Numbered from the stretch's first letter, positions 27,838 to 37,582 are shown. The stretch is DNA of 64,000 bases from Marinobacter orientalis (GCF_004792665.1 NZ_SRZX01000009.1:34631-98630), one strand, 5' to 3'. Notes: a model not told the origin generated them from the sequence alone. Numbers and translations: made by a program.

Positions 27838-28323
27838 ATGACAGAATGGGTTATGAAACCCCGGCGCTATGTACCGGATTTACGACGTTTCGGTGCGCTG
27901 TGTGACGGCAATTACATGCGGCTTCACCGCTTGCGCAAGCTGGAGGCCAAGGGACAACCAGTCTGCGAGTTCGAGCTTCATCGTGAGGATCAGTACCTGG
28001 GTCGCGTGCGAATTGAGGTGCTGCAAACCACAAAATTTACCGAGACCCTGCTGCTGGAGCAGGTGCACAACTCCGGACGCTGGCTGAACAATCCGCAACT
28101 GACTGTGCGGGTTTATCACGACGCCAACATGGCAGAGGTGATCAGCTGTTATCGCGACAGGCACATTGCCCCGGTGAATGATTACCCGAACAGGTTCATG
28201 CATCACCCGGATGAGAAAGTTCAGGTCAACAGCTTCCTGGCTGACTGGCTGGACTATTGCCTGCGATTTGGCCACCTGCCGATGGAGCACGCCGCCTGGT
28301 CGGCGGGGGAAGGCGTGGATTAA
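27838..28323 (+). CDS. yqiB: DUF1249 family protein (YqiB-like)
   Basis: A 161-residue cytosolic protein of unknown function, family DUF1249. Visible family blocks: YVPDLRRFGALCDGNYMRLH, VRIEVLQTTKFTETLLLEQ, LTVRVYHDANMAEVISC and YPNRFMHHPDEKVQVNSFLA. It is the middle gene of nudF-yqiB-cpdA, with one base between the nudF stop and its ATG. The conserved linkage suggests co-expression but does not reveal a role. Confidence 0.88.
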   Translation: MTEWVMKPRRYVPDLRRFGALCDGNYMRLHRLRKLEAKGQPVCEFELHREDQYLGRVRIEVLQTTKFTETLLLEQVHNSGRWLNNPQLTVRVYHDANMAEVISCYRDRHIAPVNDYPNRFMHHPDEKVQVNSFLADWLDYCLRFGHLPMEHAAWSAGEGVD

Positions 28324-28391
28324 GGTTGGATGGGTGCCAATTGCCCTGCCTCACTGGTGAGTGTCACCAAAACACAAGAAACGCGAGCGCC

Positions 28392-29198
28392 ATGACAGAG
28401 AACGACAGCCCGCATGCCCTTCGGGTGCTACAACTGACCGACCCGCACCTGATGGCCGATCCGGGCGCTGAACTGCTGGGCATCAATACCAGAGAAAGTC
28501 TGGATGCCGTCATCGCGCAGGTTCTTCATGATCGTGGCCAGCCAGATCTCATCCTCGTAACCGGGGATATCGCCCAGGATGCTACCGAAGAAGCCTATCG
28601 GCTTTTTGGCAACAAGCTGGAGGCGTTTCATTGTCCCTCTGCCTGGATAGCCGGCAACCATGATGATTCTCCGTTGCTGGCCCTGATCGCCGCCGAAAGG
28701 AAGGCCGACCTGCGCCACGTTATTCAGGGTGGTTGGCAGTTTGTGTTGCTCGATACCTCGGTTCCCGGAAAGGTGTTTGGCCAGCTCGCGGATTCGGAAC
28801 TGGCTTTCCTTGAGAAGACCCTCCGGGAAAATCCCGAAACACCGGCCCTGGTCGCACTTCATCACCATCCCGTTGAAATCGATACCGACTGGATGTCGCC
28901 TATCGGGCTGCGTAACCGCGATGCCTTCTGGCAGGTGGTTGACCGCTTTCCACAAGTCAGAATTGTCCTCTGGGGCCACATTCACCAGGATCTGGAACAG
29001 TCCCGCAAGGGCGTCTGTCTGCTCGCAACACCGTCTACCTGCATTCAGTTCACAGCCGGTTCGACGGAGTTTTCGGTGGAGGACAAGGCGCCCGGCTACC
29101 GCTGGTTTGAGCTGCTGCCCTCAGGAGAGTTCTTTACCGAAGTCAGCAGGGCGGAGGATTTCGTATTCGACCTGGACAGTAACAGTTCCGGGTATTAG
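28392..29198 (+). CDS. cpdA: 3',5'-cyclic AMP phosphodiesterase
   Basis: A 268-residue class III cyclic nucleotide phosphodiesterase of the calcineurin-like fold; it hydrolyses cAMP to AMP and so lowers CRP signalling. The metal-ligand motifs are all present: LTDPHLM (D-x-H), VTGDIAQD (G-D), AGNHDD (G-N-H-D/E), ALHHHPV and LWGHIHQDLE (G-H-x-H). The ATG at 28392 is chosen because the fold starts just after it; the frame is open back into yqiB without conserved sequence. The 68-bp gap to yqiB is short enough for one operon. Confidence 0.93.
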   Translation: MTENDSPHALRVLQLTDPHLMADPGAELLGINTRESLDAVIAQVLHDRGQPDLILVTGDIAQDATEEAYRLFGNKLEAFHCPSAWIAGNHDDSPLLALIAAERKADLRHVIQGGWQFVLLDTSVPGKVFGQLADSELAFLEKTLRENPETPALVALHHHPVEIDTDWMSPIGLRNRDAFWQVVDRFPQVRIVLWGHIHQDLEQSRKGVCLLATPSTCIQFTAGSTEFSVEDKAPGYRWFELLPSGEFFTEVSRAEDFVFDLDSNSSGY

Positions 29199-29305
29199 CC
29201 GGACTCCAGTTCAAGGCCACCCTTGGCCAACTTCCCGGCAACCTGTTCGCGGTCGCCTCCTTCTTCGGTTAAAATGCTCGAAATTATCCATCGGGGAATC
29301 TGACC

Positions 29306-29698
29306 ATGAGCGAAACACCCGCAGATCTGAAATATATTGAGACCCACCAGTGGGTGCGTCTGGCTGACGATGGCACTGCAACCGTCGGCATTACGGATTT
29401 CGCCCAGGACCAGCTGGGGGATATTGTCTATATTGGTGTTCCGGATGTGGGGGCGACGGTCACAGGGGCTGAAGAGGCCGGCGTGGCCGAGTCTGTGAAG
29501 TCGGCTTCCGATGTGTTCAGTCCGGTGAGCGGTGAGGTGATTGAGGTTAATGAGAGCCTTGAGGACGAGCCGGAGAAGGTGAACGAGGATCCTTACGGGG
29601 ATGGCTGGTTGTTCCGGGTGCGGTTGGCGGATCCGGGGGAGCTGGATGGCCTGATGGATGCCACGGCTTATGCGGAGCATGTTGCTGCCGAGGAGTGA
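29306..29698 (+). CDS. gcvH: Glycine cleavage system H protein
   Basis: A 130-residue lipoyl carrier that shuttles the methylamine group between the P, T and L proteins. The lipoyl attachment site is VAESVKSASDVFSPVSGEVI with Lys65; YIGVPDVGATVTGAEEAGV and NEDPYGDGWLFRVRL are the conserved flanking blocks. Length is typical. The other gcv genes are absent from the window, so this is a detached gcvH. A long palindromic repeat follows its stop codon. Confidence 0.96.
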   Translation: MSETPADLKYIETHQWVRLADDGTATVGITDFAQDQLGDIVYIGVPDVGATVTGAEEAGVAESVKSASDVFSPVSGEVIEVNESLEDEPEKVNEDPYGDGWLFRVRLADPGELDGLMDATAYAEHVAAEE

Positions 29699-29720
29699 TT
29701 TTTGCCGGTGGTGGAAGAGC

Positions 29721-29820
29721 GAGCGGGCAGGGCTGCCCAAAACACGCTGTAAATACGTCCCTGTACGCTTGGGCTCCGCCATCCATGGCTCCGCACAGTT
29801 TTGGGCACCCCTACCCGCTC
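29721..29820. repeat. Long palindromic element, family B copy 2
   Basis: A second 100-bp element, opposite in orientation to copy 1, between gcvH and rlmI. Its 23-bp arms pair at 21 of 23 positions and end inwards with CCCAAAAC / GTTTTGGG. The core shares TGGCGGAGCCCAAGCG (complement strand) with copy 1, while the outer arm sequence differs. Confidence 0.8.
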
Positions 29821-29897
29821 CCTCCCATAATTCGGCCGTCCGTGCCGCCACATCATGTATAATTCGCGCCTTTTCCCAATCCTGACAGGTGGTCGTT

Positions 29898-31094
29898 ATG
29901 AATTTTCCGGTTTTATACCTCCGAAAAGGCGCCGAGCGCAGGCTCAGGGCTGGCCATCTGTGGGTTTACAGTAATGAGGTGGATACCCGTCGCTCGCCAC
30001 TGACAGATTTCGAGGCCGGTGTGCAGGCGGAGTTGCGGGCTGCCAATGACAAGCCGATGGGGACGGTGTTTGTGAATCCTCATGCGTTGATCTGTGGCCG
30101 CCTGATCAGCAGGAATGCGGCCCATGGCATGACGTCCCAACGCCTCACCGATCGGGTGGAGATGGCTCTGGTGTTGCGGGAGCGGTTGTTTGACAGGCCT
30201 TTCTATCGCTGGGTATTTGGTGACAGCGATGGGCTTTCCGGGCTGGTGATTGACCGGTTTGATGATGTGGTGGTGGTCCAGATTTCCACTGCTGGTATGG
30301 AGCAGATGAAGGAGTCGATTGTCAGGGCGGTTCAGCGTCTGGCGCATCCGCGGGCGATCATTCTCAAGAACGACGGCAAGATGCGTAAGGTGGAGGGGCT
30401 GAATACCTACGTTGAGCAGGCTCATGGCCCGGAAATTGATCTGCTTGCGGTTGAGGAGAACGGGGTGCGGTTCGAGGTGCCTGTGGAAGGCGGGCAGAAG
30501 ACCGGCTGGTTCTACGATCACCGCATGAATCGGCAGCGGCTTCAGGCTTATGCACCAGGTAAGCGGGTACTGGATGTGTTCAGCTATGTGGGTGGCTGGG
30601 GGATTCAGGCGGCCTGTGCGGGAGCGACGCAGGTTACCTGTGTGGACAGTTCTGCCAGTGCCATCGAGTCTGTCCATCATAATGCGAAGATCAACGGGCT
30701 CGATAATATTGAAACCATCGAGGGCGATGCCTTCGAGGCGCTGAAGGCGTTGTGTGAGGAAAAGGAAAAGTTCGACATAGTAGTGCTCGATCCGCCAGCG
30801 TTGATTCCCAGACGTCGGGACCAGAAGGCCGGCGAAGAGGCCTATGCACGATTGAACCAGTTGGGATTGAGGCTGCTGGACCGGGATGGGTTGTTGGTGT
30901 CGGCTTCGTGTTCCATGCATCTGTCCCAGGAGAAACTGACCGATATTATCCGTAGCAGTGGCCGCAAGATTGACCGGTTTGTGCAATTGCTGGAGCAGGG
31001 GCATCAGGCGCCGGATCATCCGGTGGTGCCGGGTATTCCGGAGACGGATTATATCAAGAGTTGTTTTGTGCGGTCTTTGACGGGGTTTCTTTGA
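29898..31094 (+). CDS. rlmI: 23S rRNA (cytosine-C5) methyltransferase RlmI
   Basis: A 398-residue SAM-dependent enzyme that makes m5C1962 in 23S rRNA. Residues 1-75 are a PUA-like RNA-binding domain (VLYLRKGAERRLRAGHLWVY). The Rossmann part has VLDVFSYVGGWGIQAACAGA, TCVDSSASAIE, FDIVVLDPPALIPRRRDQK and LLVSASCSMHLSQE, matching the RlmI/YccW order. The ATG at 29898 has AGGTGG five bases upstream; an in-frame GTG at 29889 would add three residues and lies inside that site. It converges on the HAD gene, with repeat A4 between them. Confidence 0.92.
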   Translation: MNFPVLYLRKGAERRLRAGHLWVYSNEVDTRRSPLTDFEAGVQAELRAANDKPMGTVFVNPHALICGRLISRNAAHGMTSQRLTDRVEMALVLRERLFDRPFYRWVFGDSDGLSGLVIDRFDDVVVVQISTAGMEQMKESIVRAVQRLAHPRAIILKNDGKMRKVEGLNTYVEQAHGPEIDLLAVEENGVRFEVPVEGGQKTGWFYDHRMNRQRLQAYAPGKRVLDVFSYVGGWGIQAACAGATQVTCVDSSASAIESVHHNAKINGLDNIETIEGDAFEALKALCEEKEKFDIVVLDPPALIPRRRDQKAGEEAYARLNQLGLRLLDRDGLLVSASCSMHLSQEKLTDIIRSSGRKIDRFVQLLEQGHQAPDHPVVPGIPETDYIKSCFVRSLTGFL

Positions 31095-31103
31095 GTTTGG
31101 GCT

Positions 31104-31131
31104 GTCGGATTACGGCTCCGCCTAATCCGAC
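31104..31131. repeat. REP-like palindrome, family A copy 4
   Basis: A GTCGGATTA...TAATCCGAC hairpin with a longer GGCTCCGCC loop region, filling most of the 50-bp gap between convergent rlmI and the HAD hydrolase. It may double as a bidirectional terminator. Confidence 0.85.
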
Positions 31132-31144
31132 CTACGGGTGGCAG

Positions 31145-31801
31145 TTACCCGCGGAGACTTATGATCTTCCAGCCGTTTTCCTTCGCGATGCATTCAAGTG
31201 TTGGATCAGGGTCTACTGCTACCGGATTGTCCACCTTGCGGAGCAGGGGCACATCGTTGTGGGAATCACTGTAGAACCACGCCCCGTCCAGGCTCTCACC
31301 CGTTGATTCAAGCCAGTCATGCAGGCGGGTTACCTTGCCATCCTGAAAGCTCGGAACCCCCGCGACCTTTCCCGTGTAGCGCCCATTGACCAGCTCCGGG
31401 TCGGTGGCAATCAGGTGCTCAATGCCCAGAAGCGCAGCCACGGGCTCGGTTACAAAGCGGTTGGTAGCCGTGATGATTAATAGTGTGTGGCCCTGGGCAC
31501 GGTGACTGTCGAGCAACTCTTTGGCCCCGGCCTGCATCATTGGCCGAATTTTCTTCTCCACGAACTGCTCGCGCCAGGCCAGTAGCTGACTCATGTCGTG
31601 GCGCGCCAGCGGCTGCAGCGCGAAGCTCAGGTAGTGCATGATATCCAGTTCGCCATCCAGATATTCCCGGTAAAAGCGGTCATTGGCCTGCCGGTATTCT
31701 TCTGCGTCAACGATGGACTCTTCCACCAGGAATTCGCCCCAGGCATGGTCGCTGTCCCCTGCGAGCAGGGTGTTATCAAGGTCAAAAATCGCAAGCGTCA
31801 A
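31145..31801 (-). CDS. HAD-IB family phosphatase (SerB-like)
   Basis: A 218-residue haloacid-dehalogenase phosphatase of the IB group. LAIFDLDNTLLAGDSDHAWG holds the nucleophile D-x-D, TLLIITATNRFV the motif II Thr, and GAWFYSDSHNDVPLLRKVDN the motif III/IV acidic cluster. Substrate unknown; relatives include phosphoserine and sugar phosphatases. The start is a TTG at 31801: GGAGG lies eight bases upstream and the first beta strand begins two codons later. An ATG at 31843 in frame lacks these supports. It is divergent from rppH. Confidence 0.85.
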   Translation of the reverse strand: MTLAIFDLDNTLLAGDSDHAWGEFLVEESIVDAEEYRQANDRFYREYLDGELDIMHYLSFALQPLARHDMSQLLAWREQFVEKKIRPMMQAGAKELLDSHRAQGHTLLIITATNRFVTEPVAALLGIEHLIATDPELVNGRYTGKVAGVPSFQDGKVTRLHDWLESTGESLDGAWFYSDSHNDVPLLRKVDNPVAVDPDPTLECIAKENGWKIISLRG

Positions 31802-31976
31802 CGTCAGTACCTCCAGCTGGAATGGCGAATGTGACAGGCGCAATAGTCTAGCATGAGATGCCGCCGTCGGATGCGTTTGCCGAAGCCTTGGGATTCTGTA
31901 AGAATGAGAGCAACTTGGATAAATCCGGCCGGTGAATTTTTAATCCGGCCAACCGACTTTTTAAGAGGACTGTGCC

Positions 31977-32501
31977 GTGATCGATTCAGACGGTTTCAGA
32001 CCCAATGTCGGAATCATTCTGGCCAATCACAGGGGGGAAGTCCTCTGGGCAAGGCGAATAGGGCAGGACTCCTGGCAGTTCCCTCAAGGTGGTATCAAGC
32101 ACAACGAATCACCGGAGGAAGCTCTCTACAGGGAGCTGGCAGAGGAAATTGGTCTCGGTACAGACGATGTGGAAGTCATCAGCTGTACCCGTGGCTGGCT
32201 GAGATACCGCCTCCCTCGCAGGATGGTGCGGCACAATTCGCACCCGATCTGTGTGGGACAGAAACAGAAATGGTTCCTGCTGAGGATGCTATCGCCGGAT
32301 GCGCAGGTGCGCGTAGACGGCACGGACTCGCCGGAATTCGACGGCTGGCAGTGGGTCAGTTATTGGTACCCATTGGGCCAGGTCGTCTCGTTCAAACGTG
32401 AAGTCTATCGACGTGCGCTGCGAGAACTCGCGCCGCGGCTGTTTTATAACATGGAACAGTGGCACCGGAGCGAGCAGTCCCGGCGCACGAAGGATCAATA
32501 G
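31977..32501 (+). CDS. rppH: RNA pyrophosphohydrolase
   Basis: A 174-residue Nudix enzyme that removes pyrophosphate from mRNA 5' ends and starts 5'-dependent decay. The Nudix box is [20 protein letters not shown] followed by [14 protein letters not shown] at the N-terminus and WRWVSYW-type [20 protein letters not shown] near the C-terminus are typical of RppH/NudH. It uses a GTG start with AGAGGA nine bases upstream. ptsP follows 21 bp later, the same pair as in E. coli and Pseudomonas. Confidence 0.95.
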   Translation: MIDSDGFRPNVGIILANHRGEVLWARRIGQDSWQFPQGGIKHNESPEEALYRELAEEIGLGTDDVEVISCTRGWLRYRLPRRMVRHNSHPICVGQKQKWFLLRMLSPDAQVRVDGTDSPEFDGWQWVSYWYPLGQVVSFKREVYRRALRELAPRLFYNMEQWHRSEQSRRTKDQ

Positions 32502-32522
32502 AAATGACGGATTGAAGCCGCC

Positions 32523-34829
32523 ATGCTGAGTATACTGCGAAGTCTTGTTCAAGAGGTAAACGGCGCCCGCGATTTGCAGGAGGCGCTGGCTATCATTGTT
32601 TCGCGGGTGCAGAAAGCCATGGACACCGAGGTGTGCTCGGTTTACCTGCTTGATCCGGCCACCAATCGCTACATACTCATGGCCACAGAAGGCCTTTACA
32701 AGCAGGCCGTGGGTCAGGTCAGCCTGGGCTATTCCGAGGGTCTGATTGGCCTCGTCGGCTCCCGTGAGGAGCCCATCAACCTTGAAGATGCTCCCTCTCA
32801 TCCCCGTTACCGTTATTTCCCGGAGACAGGGGAAGAGCGATTCCGCTCGTTTCTCGGTGTGCCCATTATTCACCACCGCCGGGTTCTGGGCGTCCTGGTC
32901 GTTCAGCAGCGGGAGAGTTCACGCTGCTTCGACGAGGGTGAGGAAGCGTTTCTGGTTACGGTTTCGGCACAACTGGCCGGTGTCATAGCCCATAGTGAGG
33001 CGACCGGTGCCATCAGCGGCCTTTCCCTGACTGGTGAGGAAACCACGGACATCAGCTTCAGTGGTGTGCCCGGTGCACCGGGCGTCGCCATCGGCAAGGG
33101 CGTCGTGGTCTATCCCGCAGCGGACCTGGACGTGGTGCCGGAAAAGCCAACGGACGATGTCGGGCTGGAGCTGTCACTGTTTAATGGTGCGGTTACGGCG
33201 GTTCGTGAAGATATTGAAAGGGTGGCTGCCAGGCTGGCTTCGCAGTTGCGCCCGGAAGAGCAGGCGCTGTTTGATGTGTATTTGCGCATGCTGGGCGATG
33301 ACGCCATGCCGGGTGAGGTGTCCAACCGGATCAGGGAGGGCTTCTGGGCCCAGGGCGCCCTGAAGCAGGTGGTTCAGCAGTATGTGCGTCACTTCGAGAT
33401 GATGGAGGACCATTACCTGCAGGAGCGGGCAGTGGATATCCGCGACCTTGGCCGGCGCCTGCTGTCCCACCTGCAGGAGGGTGAGCAGAAAGACACGGTT
33501 TATCCTGAAAACACGGTACTGGTCAGTGAAGAGCTGACACCGTCCATGCTGGGGGAAGTTCCCAAGGGGAAACTGGTCGGCCTGGTGTCGGTGAAAGGTT
33601 CCAGTAACTCTCATGTCGCCATTCTTGCCCGCGCCATGGGCGTGCCAACGGTCATGGGGCTGGTGGATATCCCGGTAAACCAGCTGGATGGCAAGGACCT
33701 GATAGTGGATGGCTTTGAGGGACAGATCTTTGCCTCGCCCTCGGCAGACCTGCGGAATTACTATCAGGAAATCTGCGACGAGGAAGACGAGCTGGTCAAG
33801 GGCCTGGAGGCTTTGCGGGACCTGCCCTGCGAAACCACGGACAACCACCGTGTCTCACTGTTGGTGAATACCGGCCTGATGACCGATGTGGTGCGCTCAC
33901 TGAACCATGGTGCGGAAGGCATCGGCCTGTACCGCACCGAAGTGCCCTTCATGATCAAGGACCGCTTTCCCTCCGAGCAGGAGCAGCGGGAGTACTACCG
34001 TGAACAACTGGAGGCTTTTGCTCCCAGCCCGGTCACCATGCGCACTCTGGATATCGGCGGCGACAAGGCTCTGAGCTACTTCCCGATCCAGGAAGAAAAC
34101 CCCTTTCTGGGCTGGCGTGGTATCCGCGTAACTCTGGACCATCCGGAGATTTTTCTGGTTCAGGTGCGGGCGATGCTCAAGGCGAGTGAGGGGCTGAATA
34201 ACCTGCAGATCATGCTGCCGATGATCAGTAATATTTCCGAAGTGGAAGAGTCGCTGCACCTGATTTACCGGGTGTACCACGAGGTGAGGGAAGAAGGTTA
34301 CAACATTCATATGCCCAAGGTCGGAGTGATGGTCGAGATTCCGGCTGCGGTGTACCAGATACGTGAACTGGCGGACCGTGTCGATTTCCTGTCTGTCGGC
34401 TCCAACGACCTGACCCAGTATCTGCTGGCAGTGGATCGTAACAATCCGCGTGTGGCCCAGCTTTATCATTCCTATCATCCGGCGGTATTGCAGGCGCTTG
34501 TCCGGGTAGCTCAGGATGCCCATTCCGTGGGTAAGCCCGTTGGCATCTGTGGCGAGCTGGCGGGGGATCCCGGTGGCGCCCTGTTGCTGATGGCAATGGG
34601 TTACGATTCCCTGTCCATGAACGCGGCGAGCCTGCCAAAGGTCAAGTCCGTCATACGCAGTGTCAGTCGTGAATGGGCGACCCAGCTGCTTGAGGATGTG
34701 CTGCTGCTGGATTCACCCCATGTGATCAAGAGCTGTGTTGATCTGGCTTTGCGCAATGCCGGGTTTGGACGCTATTTACGCCCGGGCAAGTCGGGTGCCA
34801 TCGCCCATGCCGAAAAGGCCCTTTCCTGA
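32523..34829 (+). CDS. ptsP: Phosphoenolpyruvate-protein phosphotransferase PtsP (EI-Ntr)
   Basis: A 768-residue enzyme I of the nitrogen PTS; it takes phosphate from PEP and passes it to NPr (PtsO), linking carbon and nitrogen status. Residues about 1-160 form a GAF domain (QEALAIIVSRVQKAMDTEVC). A linker leads to the PEP-utiliser swivelling domain with KGSSNSHVAILARAMGVPTV, whose His accepts the phosphate. The TIM-barrel part has VTMRTLDIGGDKALSY, FLGWRGIRVTLDHPEIF, SVGSNDLTQYLLAVDRNN and VGICGELAGDPGG. All key residues are in place. It is the second gene of the rppH unit. Confidence 0.96.
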   Translation: MLSILRSLVQEVNGARDLQEALAIIVSRVQKAMDTEVCSVYLLDPATNRYILMATEGLYKQAVGQVSLGYSEGLIGLVGSREEPINLEDAPSHPRYRYFPETGEERFRSFLGVPIIHHRRVLGVLVVQQRESSRCFDEGEEAFLVTVSAQLAGVIAHSEATGAISGLSLTGEETTDISFSGVPGAPGVAIGKGVVVYPAADLDVVPEKPTDDVGLELSLFNGAVTAVREDIERVAARLASQLRPEEQALFDVYLRMLGDDAMPGEVSNRIREGFWAQGALKQVVQQYVRHFEMMEDHYLQERAVDIRDLGRRLLSHLQEGEQKDTVYPENTVLVSEELTPSMLGEVPKGKLVGLVSVKGSSNSHVAILARAMGVPTVMGLVDIPVNQLDGKDLIVDGFEGQIFASPSADLRNYYQEICDEEDELVKGLEALRDLPCETTDNHRVSLLVNTGLMTDVVRSLNHGAEGIGLYRTEVPFMIKDRFPSEQEQREYYREQLEAFAPSPVTMRTLDIGGDKALSYFPIQEENPFLGWRGIRVTLDHPEIFLVQVRAMLKASEGLNNLQIMLPMISNISEVEESLHLIYRVYHEVREEGYNIHMPKVGVMVEIPAAVYQIRELADRVDFLSVGSNDLTQYLLAVDRNNPRVAQLYHSYHPAVLQALVRVAQDAHSVGKPVGICGELAGDPGGALLLMAMGYDSLSMNAASLPKVKSVIRSVSREWATQLLEDVLLLDSPHVIKSCVDLALRNAGFGRYLRPGKSGAIAHAEKALS

Positions 34830-34929
34830 TGGCTTGCTATCGATGGCGTCCAGATAGGGTGTGTACTCTAAAATCGACTGCTACGGTAAATAAAATCAGC
34901 CAACAGTACCCGCGAACGGATAACGCATA

Positions 34930-36171
34930 ATGGCGACAACGACAGCAATCAAGCCCCGCTCCCGCATCGGCCTTGCACTTGGAGGGGGCGGTGCTCTGGG
35001 CGGAATCTACGAAATCGGGGCGCTGCGCGCCCTTGACGAGGCACTGGACGGGCTCGATTTTAACGATATTGATGTGTATGTCGGGGTAAATGCCGGATCA
35101 TTCGTGGCTGCCAACCTGGCCAACCAGATGACCACCGCCCAGTTGTGTCGTATTTTTGTGCGCAATGAGGCTGAGGTCCATCCGTTCCATCCCGAGGTAT
35201 TCTATCGTCCGGCGTTCCGGGAATTCGCCAACCGAATGCTGGCAGTGCCCGGTCTGGTTACAACTGCGGTTCGTCGGTTTGTCAATAATCCCTATGACCA
35301 GAGCCTGCTGGAAGCCATGACCGTCCTCGCGCAGGCAGCGCCGGCCGGTCTGTTCGACAACGAGGGGCTGCATGAATACCTGCAGCGGGCCTTTACCATG
35401 TTGGGCCGTACCAATGACTTCCGGCAGCTCCGTCGCAGCCTGTACATCGTGGCGGCGGATGTGGAGAGTACCGAAGCGGTCTGCTTTGGAGCCCCCGGGT
35501 TTGACCATGTGCCCATTTCCAGGGCGATCCAGGCCAGCATGTCTTCCCCGGGCATCTATGTTCCGGTCACCATTGACGGACGGTACTATGTGGATGGCAC
35601 CCTGAGAAAGGGTCTGCATGCCTCTGTGGCCTTCGAGGACGGTGCCGATCTGGTGTTTGCGGTTAACCCCCAGGTGCCGATTGATGCCAGTGCGGCGGTG
35701 CGAGCCGGTAGTATGGCACCGGGGGAGTTGACCCGCTCCGGTATGCCTCATTTGTTGTCCCAGATGTTCCGCACCATGGTTTATTCCCGTATGCAGTCCG
35801 GTATTGCCCAGTACGCGCGGGATTATCCGGACAAGGATATCCTGCTGTTCGAGCCGACCCGGGATGATGCCAAACTGTTTTTCTCGAACGTATTCAGTTT
35901 CCAGTCCCGCCGCATGGTATGCGAGCACGCCTACCAGATGACACGGCGTGACCTGCTGAATCGTGCGGATGAACTGGAGCCGAAACTGGCGAAGTACGGT
36001 ATCCGCCTGCGCAGGGACCGGCTGGAAGATGAGCAACGCACCATCAGCACGAGTCTGTACGGCGAGATGTTACCTCTCTATGTCGCCAGGGGGCGCAAGA
36101 AAAAGGCCCAGAAGGGCCGTTTGGCGGCAGGGCTTGATAATGTGACAGAGCTTTTCAGCAAGGCGCTGTAG
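34930..36171 (+). CDS. Patatin-like protein lacking the nucleophile Ser
   Basis: A 413-residue patatin-fold protein. The oxyanion loop GLALGGGGALGGIYEIGALR (13-32) is intact. The nucleophile elbow reads YVGVNAGSF, so the Ser of G-x-S-x-G is Asn54 (codon AAT). The partner Asp222 in VDGTLRKG is kept. Active patatins cleave acyl esters of phospholipids; with Asn at this place the usual Ser-Asp dyad cannot work, so this may be a lipid-binding pseudoenzyme or use another residue. The C-terminus is basic (GRKKKAQKGR). It is an isolated gene, with about 100 bp before it and convergent with hslU. Confidence 0.8.
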   Translation: MATTTAIKPRSRIGLALGGGGALGGIYEIGALRALDEALDGLDFNDIDVYVGVNAGSFVAANLANQMTTAQLCRIFVRNEAEVHPFHPEVFYRPAFREFANRMLAVPGLVTTAVRRFVNNPYDQSLLEAMTVLAQAAPAGLFDNEGLHEYLQRAFTMLGRTNDFRQLRRSLYIVAADVESTEAVCFGAPGFDHVPISRAIQASMSSPGIYVPVTIDGRYYVDGTLRKGLHASVAFEDGADLVFAVNPQVPIDASAAVRAGSMAPGELTRSGMPHLLSQMFRTMVYSRMQSGIAQYARDYPDKDILLFEPTRDDAKLFFSNVFSFQSRRMVCEHAYQMTRRDLLNRADELEPKLAKYGIRLRRDRLEDEQRTISTSLYGEMLPLYVARGRKKKAQKGRLAAGLDNVTELFSKAL

Positions 36172-36241
36172 GACGTCAGGAAAGGATCAGGGAGAGCAGG
36201 GCGCCCTGGGAAAGGCGCGCCCCGCCAGAATGATGCTTGCG

Positions 36242-37570
36242 TCAGAGAATGTAGCGGCTCAGATCTTCGTCTTCGGCCAGTTCGCCCAGCTTCTCATCGA
36301 CAAACGCCGCAGTCACCTCGAAGCTGTCGGTCACCTGGTCACCCGCTTCGTACGACAGGCTTTCCAGCAGCCGTTCCAGCACAGTATGCAGTCGCCGGGC
36401 ACCGATATTCTCGGTGGTCTCGTTGACCTTGTAGGCGACCTCCGCAATGCGGGCAATGGCATCCTCTGTAAAGCTTAGCTTGACGCCCTCGGTGCCCATC
36501 AGGGCCTCATACTGCTGCACCAGTGAGGCGTCTGGCTCGGTCAGGATGCGTTTGAAGTCGTCCGGCGTCAGCGCCTGCAGTTCAACACGGATCGGCAGAC
36601 GGCCCTGCAGCTCCGGAATCAGGTCGGACGGCTTGGACAGGTGGAACGCCCCGGACGCGATGAACAGGATATGATCGGTTCGTACCGCGCCATACTTGGT
36701 GCTGACAGTGCTGCCCTCGATCAGTGGCAGCAGATCCCGTTGCACACCTTCCCGGGAAACGTCCGACGAGGTGTTTTCCGAGCGCTTGGCTACCTTGTCG
36801 ATCTCATCGAGAAAGACAATGCCATTCTGTTCGACGCTCAGAATCGCCTTCTGCTTGATCTCTTCCTCGTTGACGAGCTTGGCTGCTTCCTCATCGCGAA
36901 CCTGCTTCAGGGCATCGGCCACTTTCATCTTGCGGGTCTTGCGCTTGTCGGAGGACATGCTCGAGAACATGTTCTGTAGCTGGCTGGTCATCTCCTCCAT
37001 GCCGGGAGGTGCCATGATTTCAACGCCAGCTCCGCTATTGCGCAGGTCAACTTCGATCTCCTTGTCGTCCAGCTCGCCCTCGCGCAGTTTCTTGCGGAAC
37101 AGCTGGCGGGTAGAAGAGTCATCTGTTCTCTGGCTGTCTTCCTTCAGATCCCTGGGTGGCGGCAGCAGCGCATCCAGGATGCGCTCCTCGGCGGCATCCA
37201 TGGCACGATGCTCGTGGCGCTTCATCTCTTTTTCGCGCAGCATTTTGATGGCCATGTCCGCCAGGTCGCGGATGATGGACTCGACATCCCTGCCGACATA
37301 GCCGACCTCGGTAAACTTGGTGGCTTCCACCTTCAGGAAGGGGGCATCCGCCAGTTTGGCCAGCCGGCGCGCAATCTCGGTCTTGCCCACACCGGTGGGG
37401 CCGATCATCAGAATGTTCTTCGGTGTAATTTCATCACGCAGCCCGTCTTCCAGCTGCATCCTGCGCCAACGGTTGCGCAGGGCAATGGCGACGGAACGCT
37501 TGGCCTCTTCCTGGCCCACGATGTGTTTGTTGAGCTCGTGGACAATCTCACGGGGGGTCATTGCAGACAT
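36242..37570 (-). CDS. hslU: ATP-dependent protease ATPase subunit HslU
   Basis: A 442-residue AAA+ unfoldase that feeds substrates into the HslV peptidase. [20 protein letters not shown] is the family start, [18 protein letters not shown] the Walker A, and [12 protein letters not shown] the Walker B. The I-domain (about 110-240) includes the charged stretch with [20 protein letters not shown], and [20 protein letters not shown] is sensor 2. The C-terminal RYIL tail is the segment that docks into HslV. It lies 12 bp after hslV on the same strand. Confidence 0.97.
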   Translation of the reverse strand: MSAMTPREIVHELNKHIVGQEEAKRSVAIALRNRWRRMQLEDGLRDEITPKNILMIGPTGVGKTEIARRLAKLADAPFLKVEATKFTEVGYVGRDVESIIRDLADMAIKMLREKEMKRHEHRAMDAAEERILDALLPPPRDLKEDSQRTDDSSTRQLFRKKLREGELDDKEIEVDLRNSGAGVEIMAPPGMEEMTSQLQNMFSSMSSDKRKTRKMKVADALKQVRDEEAAKLVNEEEIKQKAILSVEQNGIVFLDEIDKVAKRSENTSSDVSREGVQRDLLPLIEGSTVSTKYGAVRTDHILFIASGAFHLSKPSDLIPELQGRLPIRVELQALTPDDFKRILTEPDASLVQQYEALMGTEGVKLSFTEDAIARIAEVAYKVNETTENIGARRLHTVLERLLESLSYEAGDQVTDSFEVTAAFVDEKLGELAEDEDLSRYIL

Positions 37571-37582
37571 GCTAGCTCCGGA

